Below, piece by piece: positions 44,553 through 54,813 of a stretch of DNA of 64,000 nt. The stretch comes from Nocardia brasiliensis IFM 10847 (lineage in GTDB: Bacteria > Actinomycetota > Actinomycetes > Mycobacteriales > Mycobacteriaceae). The number at the start of each line of letters is the position of its first letter. The stretch's first letter is position 1. The position numbers and the translations under genes are program-made. The stretch spans positions 1-64,000 of the forward strand of contig NZ_BAUA01000035.1 in assembly GCF_000710915.1 (NCBI RefSeq), in the 5' to 3' direction. The notes below the pieces were generated by a model. That model saw nothing but the letters and a program-made list of their open reading frames with translations, was not told where the DNA came from and searched no databases.

Positions 44553-44632
44553 AAGTAGCCGCGGCACCGGCCGATCGGGTACACCTGGTCGCGTCGATCG
44601 TTGCCCGGCACCGAGGAGAGTTACATGACTGA
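44549..44632 (+). CDS. Mini-ORF (27 aa) between crtE and crtI
   Basis: The GTG at 44549 overlaps the stop of the prenyl synthase gene as GTGA, and the frame ends at TGA 44630-44632, 8 bp inside crtI. The peptide begins MKVAAAPADRVHLVASIVAR. The crtI ribosome binding site GAGGAG lies in it. This is a weaker case than the others because the downstream overlap is 8 bp rather than 4. Confidence 0.3.
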   Translation: MKVAAAPADRVHLVASIVARHRGELHD

Positions 44633-46217
44633 CGTGAAAACCGTTGCCGGACCGACGGATCGCGTGGTCGTCGTCGGAGCGGGACTGTCCGGACTGTCCG
44701 CGGCCCTGTATCTGACCGGCGCCGGACGGCAGGTCACGCTGCTCGAACGGGCCGATCACCCGGGCGGCCGGGTCGGGCGCTACCAGGGGGCGGACTACGA
44801 GATCGACTCCGGCGCCACCATTTTGACGCTGCCCGAGCTGGTCGCCGACGCGCTCGCCGCGGTCGGCCGCACACCCGAGACCTGCAAGCCCGCGCTGCGC
44901 ATCCATCAGCTCGCGCCCAGCTACCACGCCCGCTTCGCCGACCGCACCGAACTGCGGGTGTTCGCCGACGCCGACGCGATGGCGGCGGAGGTCGCGGCGG
45001 TCTGCGGCCCCGCCGAAGCCCGGCGCTATCGGCGGCTACGGGACTGGCTGGCCCGGATCTACGCCGCCGAGTACGCCGAATTCCTGGACACCAACTTCGA
45101 TTCGCCGCTGGACCTGGTGCGACTGCCCGAAAAGCGCCGTGCCCTGGCGACTTTGGTGCGCCTCGGCGGGTTCGGCAGGCTCGGGCCGCGGGTCGGGCGC
45201 TTCCTGCGCGACCCACGACTGGCCCGGCTGTTCACCTTCCAGGCGCTGTACGCGGGCCTGCCGCCCGCCGCGGCGCTCTCGGTGTACGGCGCGATCCCGC
45301 ACATGGACACCTCGCTCGGCGTCTACTTCCCCGAAGGCGGCATGCGCTCGATCGCGGCGGCCATGGCCGAGGCGTTCACCGCGGCGGGTGGCACGCTCGA
45401 ACTCGGCACCGAGGTCACCGGCGTGGACTACACGCGCCGGCGCGCCACCCGGGTCCGCACCGCGGACGGCCGTGGCTTCGACTGCGACGCCCTCGTACTC
45501 ACGGTCGATCTCGGCACCATCGACCGGTTCGGCGTGCGCCGCCGCCGCGGCCTGCGCGCCGCGCCGTCGGCCGTGGTCGCGCACGGGACGGTGCCTGCGG
45601 CGCTCGCGCGGACCTGGCCGGTGCAGGCCCATCACATCATCGAGTTCGGGCAGGCGTGGCGGCAGACCTTCGCCGAGATCACCGGACGGCGCGGCCGCGG
45701 ACGGCTGATGAGCGATCCGTCGCTGCTGCTGACCCGTCCCGCGCTCACCGACCCCGGGCTGCACATCACCCGGGCCGACGGTGCGTACGAACCGCTGTCC
45801 GTGCTCGCCCCGTGCCCGAACCTCGACTCGGCCGCGCTGGATTGGCGTCGCATGGGACCCGCGTATCTGCGCGAGGTGCTCGGGGTACTGGAAGCACGCG
45901 GCTACCACGGCATCGCCGAGCACTTCACGGTCGACCATGTGGACACTCCGCACACGTGGCAAGCACAAGGAATGCTCGCCGGAACTCCCTTCTCCGCGGC
46001 ACACGTGTTCCGTCAGACCGGGCCATTTCGCCCGCGCAATTTTCCGCATGGCAGCGACAACGTGGTTATCGCAGGTTGCGGCACCACCCCCGGGGTCGGC
46101 GTGCCGACGACACTGCTGTCCGGAAAACTGGCGGCAACCCGGATAACCGGTGAACAAGCCCCAGCTCGAGATGAAACCCCGAGGACCAGCGGGATAGGGT
46201 TCGATGCGACGCCGTAA
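44625..46217 (+). CDS. crtI: Phytoene desaturase
   Basis: CrtI introduces the conjugated double bonds of lycopene or neurosporene into phytoene using FAD. The 530-residue protein starts at ATG 44625 behind GAGGAG. The N-terminal motif VVVVGAGLSGLSAALYLTGA, GGRVGRYQ and DSGATILTLPE bind FAD; the C-terminal VIAGCGTTPGVGVPTTLLSG is the bacterial-type phytoene dehydrogenase signature. Together with the phytoene synthase two genes downstream and the prenyl synthase upstream it gives a complete path to a C40 chain. Confidence 0.92.
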   Translation: MTDVKTVAGPTDRVVVVGAGLSGLSAALYLTGAGRQVTLLERADHPGGRVGRYQGADYEIDSGATILTLPELVADALAAVGRTPETCKPALRIHQLAPSYHARFADRTELRVFADADAMAAEVAAVCGPAEARRYRRLRDWLARIYAAEYAEFLDTNFDSPLDLVRLPEKRRALATLVRLGGFGRLGPRVGRFLRDPRLARLFTFQALYAGLPPAAALSVYGAIPHMDTSLGVYFPEGGMRSIAAAMAEAFTAAGGTLELGTEVTGVDYTRRRATRVRTADGRGFDCDALVLTVDLGTIDRFGVRRRRGLRAAPSAVVAHGTVPAALARTWPVQAHHIIEFGQAWRQTFAEITGRRGRGRLMSDPSLLLTRPALTDPGLHITRADGAYEPLSVLAPCPNLDSAALDWRRMGPAYLREVLGVLEARGYHGIAEHFTVDHVDTPHTWQAQGMLAGTPFSAAHVFRQTGPFRPRNFPHGSDNVVIAGCGTTPGVGVPTTLLSGKLAATRITGEQAPARDETPRTSGIGFDATP

Positions 46218-46220
46218 ACT
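46215..46220 (+). promoter_or_regulatory. Possible internal promoter for mptA
   Basis: TAAACT overlaps the crtI stop codon and lies 61 nt before the mptA ATG. It fits the TANNNT -10 rule and would allow mptA, an envelope gene, to be expressed without the carotenoid promoter. Confidence 0.35.
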
Positions 46221-46280
46221 AGGCGCCGACCTATTCACTCGCGGTTGCGACCGCTGACCACTCGGGGGGACCGACACCAG

Positions 46281-47984
46281 ATGGCATCCCCCGAAACGCG
46301 CGCCGCAAAGGCCACAGTGACAGATATCGACGGCCACGCACCGAAAACCGCAGCGCAGCGCGAATCGGCCGCCACCGACACGTCGGGTGTGCGGTCCTGG
46401 ATGCGTACCAGTGCCGTCTTCCTGCGCACCCCCGAGGGACACGCGGCGCTGCTCGGGTTCTACGGCGCGATCATGATCACCCTCGGCGGGTTCGGCGCGG
46501 GCAGCACCCGCAAGCGCGACCCGCTGCTCGAGGCGCTACACCTGTCCTGGCTACGTTACGGCCACGGCTACGCGCTCTGCACGATCGTGATCTGGATCGG
46601 CGTGCTGCTGATGATCACCGCGTGGGTCCGGCTGGGCCGCGCCACGATCGGCAAGGGCGACAGACCCGATACACCCGTGACGTTGAACGAACTGCGGGCC
46701 ATCGTCGGAATCTGGATCACCCCTCTGCTTTTCGCGGTGCCGATGTTCAGCCAGGACGTCTACTCCTACCTGGCGCAGGGCGCACTGCTGCGTGACGGTT
46801 TCGACCCGTATGTCGACGGCCCGGTGAAGAACCCCGGCGTGCTGCTCGACAACGTGAGTCCCGTCTGGAAGAACACCACCGCGCCCTACGGGCCGATATT
46901 CCTGCTGCTCGGTCGCGGTATCACCAGCATCACCGGCGAGAACGTCGTCGCGGGCACCATCGCGATGCGGCTGGTGATGCTGCCCGGCCTCGCGTTGATG
47001 ATGTGGGCGGTGCCGTATCTGACCAAACACCTCGGCGGCAAGCCGACGGTCGCGCTGTGGCTCGCGGTGCTCAACCCGCTGGTGCTGATCCACCTGTTCG
47101 GCGGCGTGCACAACGAGATGCTGATGGTCGGCCTGATGTGCGCGGCCATCGCGCTGGTGCTGGAGCGCCACCACGTCGCGGGCATCGTGGTGCTCGCGAT
47201 CGGCGTGGCGATCAAGGCGACCGCCGGTGTCGCACTGCCGTTCCTGGTGTGGATCTGGATGCTGCACGAACGCGAGCGGCGCGCCGCCCAGCGCACCCGC
47301 CGCGAGCCGGACCAGTTACCGGAGAGCGAACGCCCGCACGATGCCGCGGAACCGACCGAGGACATGCCGCACCCGGCACTGATGTTCGCCAAGATCGCCG
47401 GACTCGGCCTGAGCGTGTTCGCGGCGGTGTTCGTCGCGGCCTCGGCCATCGCGGGCGTGGGCATCGGCTGGCTGACCGCGCTGTCCGGCTCGAAGAAGAT
47501 CATCAACTGGCTCTCGCTGCCGACCATCATGATGCACATGGTGGGCTGGGTGACCACCCTGGACGGCGGCAAGGTGCTCAACGTGACCCGGCTGCTGTGC
47601 ATGCTCGCGCTCGTCGCGCTGCTCGCCTGGACCTGGTGGCGGTTCCGGCACAGCGAGCGCGAGGCGGTGTTCGGCATCCTGATCGCCTTCGTCGCGATCG
47701 TCATCCTTTCCCCCGCCGCACTGCCCTGGTACTACTCGTGGCCGCTCGCGCTGGCCGCCGGATTCGCGCTGTCCACCACGACCTTGATGGTGCTGGTCGG
47801 ATTGTGTACCTGGCTGATGCTGGTGTTCCAACCCGACGGCTCGATCGGGCTCTACTCCTTCGGGCATGTCGCGGCCGCGACGTTCGCCGCCGTGGTGGCG
47901 GCCATGTCGTTGCGCAAGGTCGACCCGCTGCGTCTGCGGGCCGCGGCACCGAGCACCGAACCGGCCACGCCCGCCCGGACATGA
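46281..47984 (+). CDS. mptA: Alpha-(1->6)-mannopyranosyltransferase MptA
   Basis: MptA extends the alpha-1,6-mannan backbone of lipomannan and lipoarabinomannan from polyprenyl-phosphomannose on the outer face of the membrane (Rv2174). It is a GT-C protein of 567 residues with about 13 membrane helices. The first large loop after helix 3 carries MFSQDVYSYLAQGALL, which includes the catalytic Asp-containing motif of the family, followed by GFDPYVDGPVKNPG and WKNTTAPYGPIF. A charged cytoplasmic loop lies in the middle (residues about 330-370). It is placed between crtI and crtB and overlaps crtB as ATGA. Confidence 0.9.
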   Translation: MASPETRAAKATVTDIDGHAPKTAAQRESAATDTSGVRSWMRTSAVFLRTPEGHAALLGFYGAIMITLGGFGAGSTRKRDPLLEALHLSWLRYGHGYALCTIVIWIGVLLMITAWVRLGRATIGKGDRPDTPVTLNELRAIVGIWITPLLFAVPMFSQDVYSYLAQGALLRDGFDPYVDGPVKNPGVLLDNVSPVWKNTTAPYGPIFLLLGRGITSITGENVVAGTIAMRLVMLPGLALMMWAVPYLTKHLGGKPTVALWLAVLNPLVLIHLFGGVHNEMLMVGLMCAAIALVLERHHVAGIVVLAIGVAIKATAGVALPFLVWIWMLHERERRAAQRTRREPDQLPESERPHDAAEPTEDMPHPALMFAKIAGLGLSVFAAVFVAASAIAGVGIGWLTALSGSKKIINWLSLPTIMMHMVGWVTTLDGGKVLNVTRLLCMLALVALLAWTWWRFRHSEREAVFGILIAFVAIVILSPAALPWYYSWPLALAAGFALSTTTLMVLVGLCTWLMLVFQPDGSIGLYSFGHVAAATFAAVVAAMSLRKVDPLRLRAAAPSTEPATPART

Positions 47985-49003
47985 CCGGTTTCGCGCCGCC
48001 CGCGGTCGAGCACGCGCGGCGCGGCACGGCCGCCGAACTCGCCGTGGCGTATCGCGCGTGCCGGCAGATCGCGGCGCGGTACGGACGCACCTATTTCCTG
48101 GCGACCCGGCTGCTCTCGGCCGAACGCCGACCGGCGATCCACGCGCTCTACGCGTTCGCCAGAGTAGTGGACGATATTGTCGACCACACGGAAAGCGGTG
48201 CGGTGCAGCGGTTTCCGGGCGACACCGGATGCGAGGGGAATGCGCTCGCCCCGGCGGCGCAACTCGACCTGATCGAAGATCAGCTGCGCGCGCTGCTGGA
48301 CGGCACCGCCGCCGCACCGGATGCCCTGTCGCACAAAGCCTTCGAAACGCACCGTCTGGCGCTGCTCGCGCTGGCCGACACCATCGATCGCTACGACATC
48401 GCGGCAGGGCATTTCTGGACGTTCCTCGACGCGATGCGGATGGACGTGCCCGGCACCGCGCGGTTCCGCGACCGCTACGCCACGATGACCGAACTCCGCG
48501 AGTACATGCGCGGCTCGGCCGCCGCCATCGGACTACAGGTGCTGCCGGTGCTCGGCACCGTCGTCCCGCTCACCGAGGCCGAACCCGCGGCCGCGGCCCT
48601 CGGCGAGGCGTTCCAGCTCACCAACTTCCTGCGCGACGTCGCCGAGGATCTCGACCGCGGCCGCATGTATCTGCCCGCCGACGAACTCGCCCCCTTCGGC
48701 GTAGACCACGATCTGCTCACCCACTGCCACCGCACCGGGCACACCGATGCCAGGGTGCGCCGCGGGCTCGCCCACCTGATCGCGGTCAACCGGGACATCT
48801 ACCGCCGCGCGGACGCGGGCATCGACCTGCTGGAACCCCGCGTGCGGCCCGCGATCCGCACCGCCTCGCTGCTGTACGCGGGCATCCTCGACCGCATCGA
48901 GGAGTCTGGCTACGCCGTGTTCACCCAGCGCGCGGTCGTCCCACGGCCACACCGCCTGCGCGTCGCCGCGACACAGTTCGCCACTGCCCTGGCCGGACGC
49001 TGA
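47981..49003 (+). CDS. crtB: Phytoene synthase
   Basis: CrtB condenses two GGPP into phytoene, the first committed carotenoid step. The 340-residue protein has RTYFLATRLLSAERRPAIHA near residue 36, the first Asp-rich motif VVDDIVD, the GLQVLPVLG region and the second signature AFQLTNFLRDVAEDLDRGR. The ATG at 47981 overlaps the mptA stop as ATGA, so it is co-translated with an envelope gene. Confidence 0.94.
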   Translation: MTGFAPPAVEHARRGTAAELAVAYRACRQIAARYGRTYFLATRLLSAERRPAIHALYAFARVVDDIVDHTESGAVQRFPGDTGCEGNALAPAAQLDLIEDQLRALLDGTAAAPDALSHKAFETHRLALLALADTIDRYDIAAGHFWTFLDAMRMDVPGTARFRDRYATMTELREYMRGSAAAIGLQVLPVLGTVVPLTEAEPAAAALGEAFQLTNFLRDVAEDLDRGRMYLPADELAPFGVDHDLLTHCHRTGHTDARVRRGLAHLIAVNRDIYRRADAGIDLLEPRVRPAIRTASLLYAGILDRIEESGYAVFTQRAVVPRPHRLRVAATQFATALAGR

Positions 49004-49013
49004 CGCCCGGCCG

Positions 49014-49037
49014 GGCCGTGCGCACGCCTGCGCGGCC
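49014..49037. terminator. Hairpin between crtB and the convergent DNA-binding gene
   Basis: GGCCGTGCGCA (49014-49024) and TGCGCGGCC (49029-49037) can pair with one two-base bulge in the 36-bp gap between convergent stops at 49003 and 49040. No T tract is present. Confidence 0.4.
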
Positions 49038-49039
49038 GG

Positions 49040-49408
49040 TCAGAACGGATCGGCGGCCGCTCTGCGGACCACCTCGCGGGCGAGCGGGCCGTGCAGGGCG
49101 TCGATCGGCTTACCGGGCAGGCTGTCGTCGTCGGTGAAGATCCACTGCAGGATCTCCTCGTCGGTGTATTTGGCGTCCTTCATCACGGTGATCAGGCCCG
49201 GCAGGGGCTTGACCACCGCGCCCTCCTTGTCGAAGAACCGCTCGGGGACACCTGCCACGCCGTCTCGGCGGATGGCGAGCAGTTGGTGGTCGCGCAGCAT
49301 CTGATGGACGCGGGTCACCACGAGCCCGAGCCGGTCGGCCACCTCGGGCAGCGGCACCAGCGCCACGGACTCCGGAAGAACATCATCGCTGCAGGGAAAT
49401 GCACTCAC
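49040..49408 (-). CDS. Rv2175c-like winged-helix DNA-binding protein
   Basis: Small DNA-binding protein divergent from pknL, like Rv2175c, which is a phosphorylation substrate of PknL in M. tuberculosis. The 122-residue product from GTG 49408 has an N-terminal helix-turn-helix region (LPEVADRLGLVVTRVHQMLR followed by DHQLLAIRRDGVAGVP) and a C-terminal domain with KYTDEEILQWIFTDDDSLPG, typical of this family. The GTG is 7 nt behind a -10 box, pointing to a leaderless message. Confidence 0.87.
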   Translation of the reverse strand: MSAFPCSDDVLPESVALVPLPEVADRLGLVVTRVHQMLRDHQLLAIRRDGVAGVPERFFDKEGAVVKPLPGLITVMKDAKYTDEEILQWIFTDDDSLPGKPIDALHGPLAREVVRRAAADPF

Positions 49409-49415
49409 GCCGATA

Positions 49416-49421
49416 ACGGTA
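49416..49421 (-). promoter_or_regulatory. -10 box of the leaderless Rv2175c-like gene
   Basis: TACCGT on the minus strand ends 7 nt before GTG 49408. The pknL reading frame begins about 115 bp away on the other strand. Confidence 0.55.
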
Positions 49422-49536
49422 GACCGTCCGCCACCGCACGTCGTGAGACACCCGGGCGCGTTTCGCCGATACCATCGTGAGGGCCGCACGGGGCGGTCGA
49501 TCGCTTGTGGGCGCAACCGCGAGGGGTGAGAACTTT

Positions 49537-51510
49537 GTGAAAGCCGGAGGACATCAATTGATCGGCCAAATGCTGGAAGGGCGCTATCGCATCGATGCGC
49601 CGATCGCCCGCGGTGGCATGTCGATGGTCTTCCGGGGGGTCGATACCCGGCTGGATCGCCCCGTCGCCATCAAGGTGATGGATCCGAAGTTCGCCGGTGA
49701 CCCGCAGTTCCTCACTCGATTCGAGTTCGAGGCCCGCGCGGTCGCCAAGCTCAAGCACCCGTCGCTGGTCGCGGTGTACGACCAGGGCGTGGACGGCGAA
49801 TATCCGTTCCTGATCATGGAGCTGGTGGAGGGCGGCACGCTGCGCGAACTGTTGCGCGAGCGCGGCCCGATGCCGCCGCACGCGGTGCGCGCGGTGGCCG
49901 AGCCCGTGCTCGCGGCGATCGGCGTGGCGCACAGCGCGGGGCTGGTGCACCGCGACGTGAAGCCGGAGAACGTGCTGATCTCCGACGCCGGCGAGGTCAA
50001 GATCGCCGATTTCGGCCTGGTCCGCGCGGTGGCGGCGGCCAACACCACCTCGGCCAGCGTGATTCTCGGCACGGCCGCGTACCTCTCCCCCGAACAGGTG
50101 ACCAGCGGCACGGCCGACGCGCGCAGCGACGTCTACTCGTTCGGCGTGCTGATCTTCGAACTGTTGACCGGGCGCGTCCCGTTCACCGGCGATACCTCGA
50201 TCTCGATCGCCTATCAGCGGATCGAGAACGATGTGCCGAGCCCGAGCCGATTCATCTCCGGCGTGCCGCCGGAGTTCGACGAGCTGGTCGCGAAGGCCAC
50301 CGCGCGCGAGCCGGCGCATCGGTTCGCCGACGCGAACGAGATGGCGGCGGCGCTGCGGCAGATCGGCGCGAAGCTGAACCTGCCGCCGTACCGGGTGCCC
50401 GCGCCGCAGGAGTCGGCCGAGCACCTGAGTGCCAGTTACAAGGTGGCCACCCCGGCCGCCCAGCAGCCCGCCGCGACTCCCGCGCCGCCGTACACGCCGC
50501 CGACGGTGCAGCACACGCGCGTGGTCACCGCGCCGCGCCCGCGCGCGGACTACGGACCCGACGGCTACGACGAGCAGCCCGTACGCCAGCAGCACGCGTC
50601 GGCCCCGTACCAGTCCTACGCACCGGATCCCAGCAGGTCGCGGCGCACTGCGTGGATCTGGATCGCCGTCGTGGCGATTCTCACGCTGGTGGTCGGTGCC
50701 GGCGGCTGGTGGCTCGGGTTCGGCCGGTTCTCGCCCGTGCCCGCGATCGCCGGACTCGACACCGACCGAGCGGTCGCGACCTTGCGGGATGCCGGATTCG
50801 AGACGGAGTTGCGGCAGAAGGCCTCCGACACCATTCCGGTCGGCGGCGTGGTCGGCAGCGACCCCTCCGCCGGATCACGGATCACCAAAGGGTCGACGGT
50901 CGCGGTACTGGTCTCCAGCGGCAAACCGAAGGTGCCGGACCTCAATCCCGGTGACGACATCTCGAAGGTCAATCAGCTGATCCGCGACGCGGGCCTGCAA
51001 CCGGTGGACTCCGGCGAAGAAGGCAATCCCGCGCCCAAGGGCACCCTCGCCAGGGTCGAGCCCGGCCCCGGCACCGTGCTGCCGACCGGCGCGCAGGTCA
51101 AGGTGTACCGCAGCAACGGCGCGAAGCCGATCAAGGTGCCCGACGTGCGCGGCAAGACGGCCGACGAAGCGGTGAAGCTGCTCACCGACGCGGGCATCAA
51201 GGTCCGCGACCGGCAGACCAAATTCGACAAGTCCGTCGAGGCGGACAAGGTGATCGGCACCGATCCGGTCGCCGGGACCACCGTCCAATCCGGCAGCGGC
51301 GTCACCCTTTTCGTCTCCAACGCGCTCAAGATGCCGAACCTGATCGGGTCGAGCGTCGGCAACGCCAGATCCAAGCTGGAAAGCCTCGGCCTGCAGGTCG
51401 AGGTCAAACAGCTCACGCCCACCGACGGCTCGGTGGTGATCGGCCAGGTGCCGGGGATCAGCGCGAACGTCGAGCCGGGATCCACCGTCCAGCTGACGGC
51501 GCTGCCCTAG
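49537..51510 (+). CDS. pknL: Serine/threonine protein kinase PknL with four PASTA domains
   Basis: Receptor-like kinase, 657 residues from GTG 49537. The kinase domain is complete: glycine loop ARGGMSMVF, Lys46 in AIKVMD, catalytic HRDVKPEN, DFG, and APE-like LSPEQ. A Pro-rich juxtamembrane region follows, then one membrane helix near residues 370-392 and four PASTA repeats (about 398-657) outside, which in PknB-like kinases sense muropeptides or lipid II. A TTG at 49558 with GGAGG ahead is an alternative start. As I recall it, the M. tuberculosis protein is about 400 residues and lacks PASTA domains, so this form is closer to that of Corynebacterium. Confidence 0.93.
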   Translation: MKAGGHQLIGQMLEGRYRIDAPIARGGMSMVFRGVDTRLDRPVAIKVMDPKFAGDPQFLTRFEFEARAVAKLKHPSLVAVYDQGVDGEYPFLIMELVEGGTLRELLRERGPMPPHAVRAVAEPVLAAIGVAHSAGLVHRDVKPENVLISDAGEVKIADFGLVRAVAAANTTSASVILGTAAYLSPEQVTSGTADARSDVYSFGVLIFELLTGRVPFTGDTSISIAYQRIENDVPSPSRFISGVPPEFDELVAKATAREPAHRFADANEMAAALRQIGAKLNLPPYRVPAPQESAEHLSASYKVATPAAQQPAATPAPPYTPPTVQHTRVVTAPRPRADYGPDGYDEQPVRQQHASAPYQSYAPDPSRSRRTAWIWIAVVAILTLVVGAGGWWLGFGRFSPVPAIAGLDTDRAVATLRDAGFETELRQKASDTIPVGGVVGSDPSAGSRITKGSTVAVLVSSGKPKVPDLNPGDDISKVNQLIRDAGLQPVDSGEEGNPAPKGTLARVEPGPGTVLPTGAQVKVYRSNGAKPIKVPDVRGKTADEAVKLLTDAGIKVRDRQTKFDKSVEADKVIGTDPVAGTTVQSGSGVTLFVSNALKMPNLIGSSVGNARSKLESLGLQVEVKQLTPTDGSVVIGQVPGISANVEPGSTVQLTALP

Positions 51511-51536
51511 CGCGACAACAGACTTCGGCTGTCGCG
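51511..51536. terminator. Hairpin between pknL and uppP
   Basis: CGCGACA (51511-51517) and TGTCGCG (51530-51536) pair perfectly around a 12-nt loop, immediately after the pknL stop and 30 bp from the convergent uppP stop. Confidence 0.55.
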
Positions 51537-51566
51537 ATCGCCGCGCTGCTCGAACGACATACGGAA

Positions 51567-52499
51567 TCAGAGGAATCGGACGATCGATACCGTTCCCGCG
51601 ACCAGGCAGTAGACCGCGAACGGGAGCAGGGTGCGGGTCCGGAAGTAGCGCTCCAGGAAGCGCACCGCCAACCACGACGACACTCCGGAGACGATCGCGC
51701 CGACCAGCACCGGCCCGCGGATTCCGGCGGTGTCCGGCCCGGCCAGCTCCGGGATCTCCATCAGGCCCGCACCCAGGATCGCCGGAGTGGCCAGCAGGAA
51801 AGCGAATTTCGCCGCCTGCTCGTGCTGCAGGCCGCGCCACAGTCCGCCGACCATGGTCAGTCCCGCTCTGCTGAATCCGGTCAGCAATGCGCCGACCTGA
51901 GCGAATCCGATGGCGAGGGCGTCCTCCGGCTCGAGCGCGGCCAGGCGTCGATCCGACCGGCGCTTACGGGCTTCCGCGGTGCGCACGCCCGCCCGGCCGT
52001 GCAGCGCGAAGCTTCGCCCGTACTGTGCGAGCGTCGGCTCGTTGCGGCGGCGCAGCCCCTCGCCGATGATCAACACGATGCCGTTGAGCACCAAAAAGAT
52101 TGCGGCACAGATCGGCGCCGCGAACAGCACGTGCAGCGGATGTTGCAGGAACGGCCCCAAGGCCGCGATCGGCAAGCTGGCGATCACGATCAACAAGGCC
52201 AACCGCTGGGCGACCGTTTCGGCCCGGCCGGTGCGCAGCAAGCCGGCGAAGCCGACGGCGATGGCCCGCCAGTCTCGCCAGTAGTAGCCGAGCAATGCCA
52301 CCGCGGTCCCCACGTGCAAGGCCACCACGAAGGCCAAATACGGTGTGCCCGTGCCGGACTCGCCTTGATCGACCAGCCGCTGCCAGTCACCGCCGAGCCA
52401 CGCCGCGAGCAGCACCGAATGCCCCAGGCTGGAGATCGGGAACAGCTCGGTGACCCCCTGCACCACACCGATGACCGTCGCTTCGAAGTAAGTGAGCAT
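51567..52499 (-). CDS. uppP: Undecaprenyl-diphosphatase family protein (UppP/BacA), divergent
   Basis: Integral membrane phosphatase that recycles undecaprenyl diphosphate for wall synthesis. The 310-residue protein starts at ATG 52499 (MLTYFEATVIGVVQGVTELF). It has the first family motif in the form ELFPISSLGHSVLL and the second as TGFSRAGLTMVGGL, where most UppP have PGxSRSG. The catalytic Glu, Ser, Arg and His positions appear kept, but the Pro and second Ser of motif 2 are changed. It may be a second paralogue with altered substrate. It is convergent with pknL. Confidence 0.82.
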   Translation of the reverse strand: MLTYFEATVIGVVQGVTELFPISSLGHSVLLAAWLGGDWQRLVDQGESGTGTPYLAFVVALHVGTAVALLGYYWRDWRAIAVGFAGLLRTGRAETVAQRLALLIVIASLPIAALGPFLQHPLHVLFAAPICAAIFLVLNGIVLIIGEGLRRRNEPTLAQYGRSFALHGRAGVRTAEARKRRSDRRLAALEPEDALAIGFAQVGALLTGFSRAGLTMVGGLWRGLQHEQAAKFAFLLATPAILGAGLMEIPELAGPDTAGIRGPVLVGAIVSGVSSWLAVRFLERYFRTRTLLPFAVYCLVAGTVSIVRFL

Positions 52500-52673
52500 C
52501 GCGAAGAGTTTCGCACGGCCACAGCGACCTGGATCACCCGCCACGCCTCACGACCGATATGCCCGAATGGCCTATCTCCCAGCGACTTTCGTGCGCCGGC
52601 GCAGACTACGTCACGGCGCTGCAGGCGCTCCCGCAGATGATCCGGAAACGTCGGCGGGGCAGCACAATAGCCG

Positions 52674-52705
52674 GAGGGGACGTACCCGGACGGGTACGTC
52701 CCCTC
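52674..52705 (-). terminator. Terminator of the DAHP synthase gene
   Basis: GAGGGGACGTACCC (52674-52687) and GGGTACGTCCCCTC (52692-52705) form a perfect 14-bp stem with a 4-nt loop, 13 bp after the aroG stop on the minus strand. Confidence 0.8.
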
Positions 52706-52718
52706 TGGAAAGCCTTGT

Positions 52719-54756
<2,038 letters not shown>

Positions 54757-54768
54757 CCGCGAACGACA

Positions 54769-54800
54769 AAGGCCCCGAGTCGGATCCGACTCGGGGCCTT
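54769..54800. terminator. Bidirectional terminator between exoribonuclease and qcrB
   Basis: A perfect 32-bp palindrome (arms AAGGCCCCGAGTCGGA and its complement) lies between the stops of two convergent genes. It is followed on the plus strand by CGTTTTT and on the minus strand by TTTGTCGTT, so it can end both transcripts. Confidence 0.92.
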
Positions 54801-54813
54801 CGTTTTTCAGCTG

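Noticed and set aside
42294..44927. 877-codon version of the MetF-like gene
   Set aside because: The upstream 540 codons are antisense to the prenyl diphosphate synthase; the real N-terminus starts at GTG 43295 behind a -10 box.
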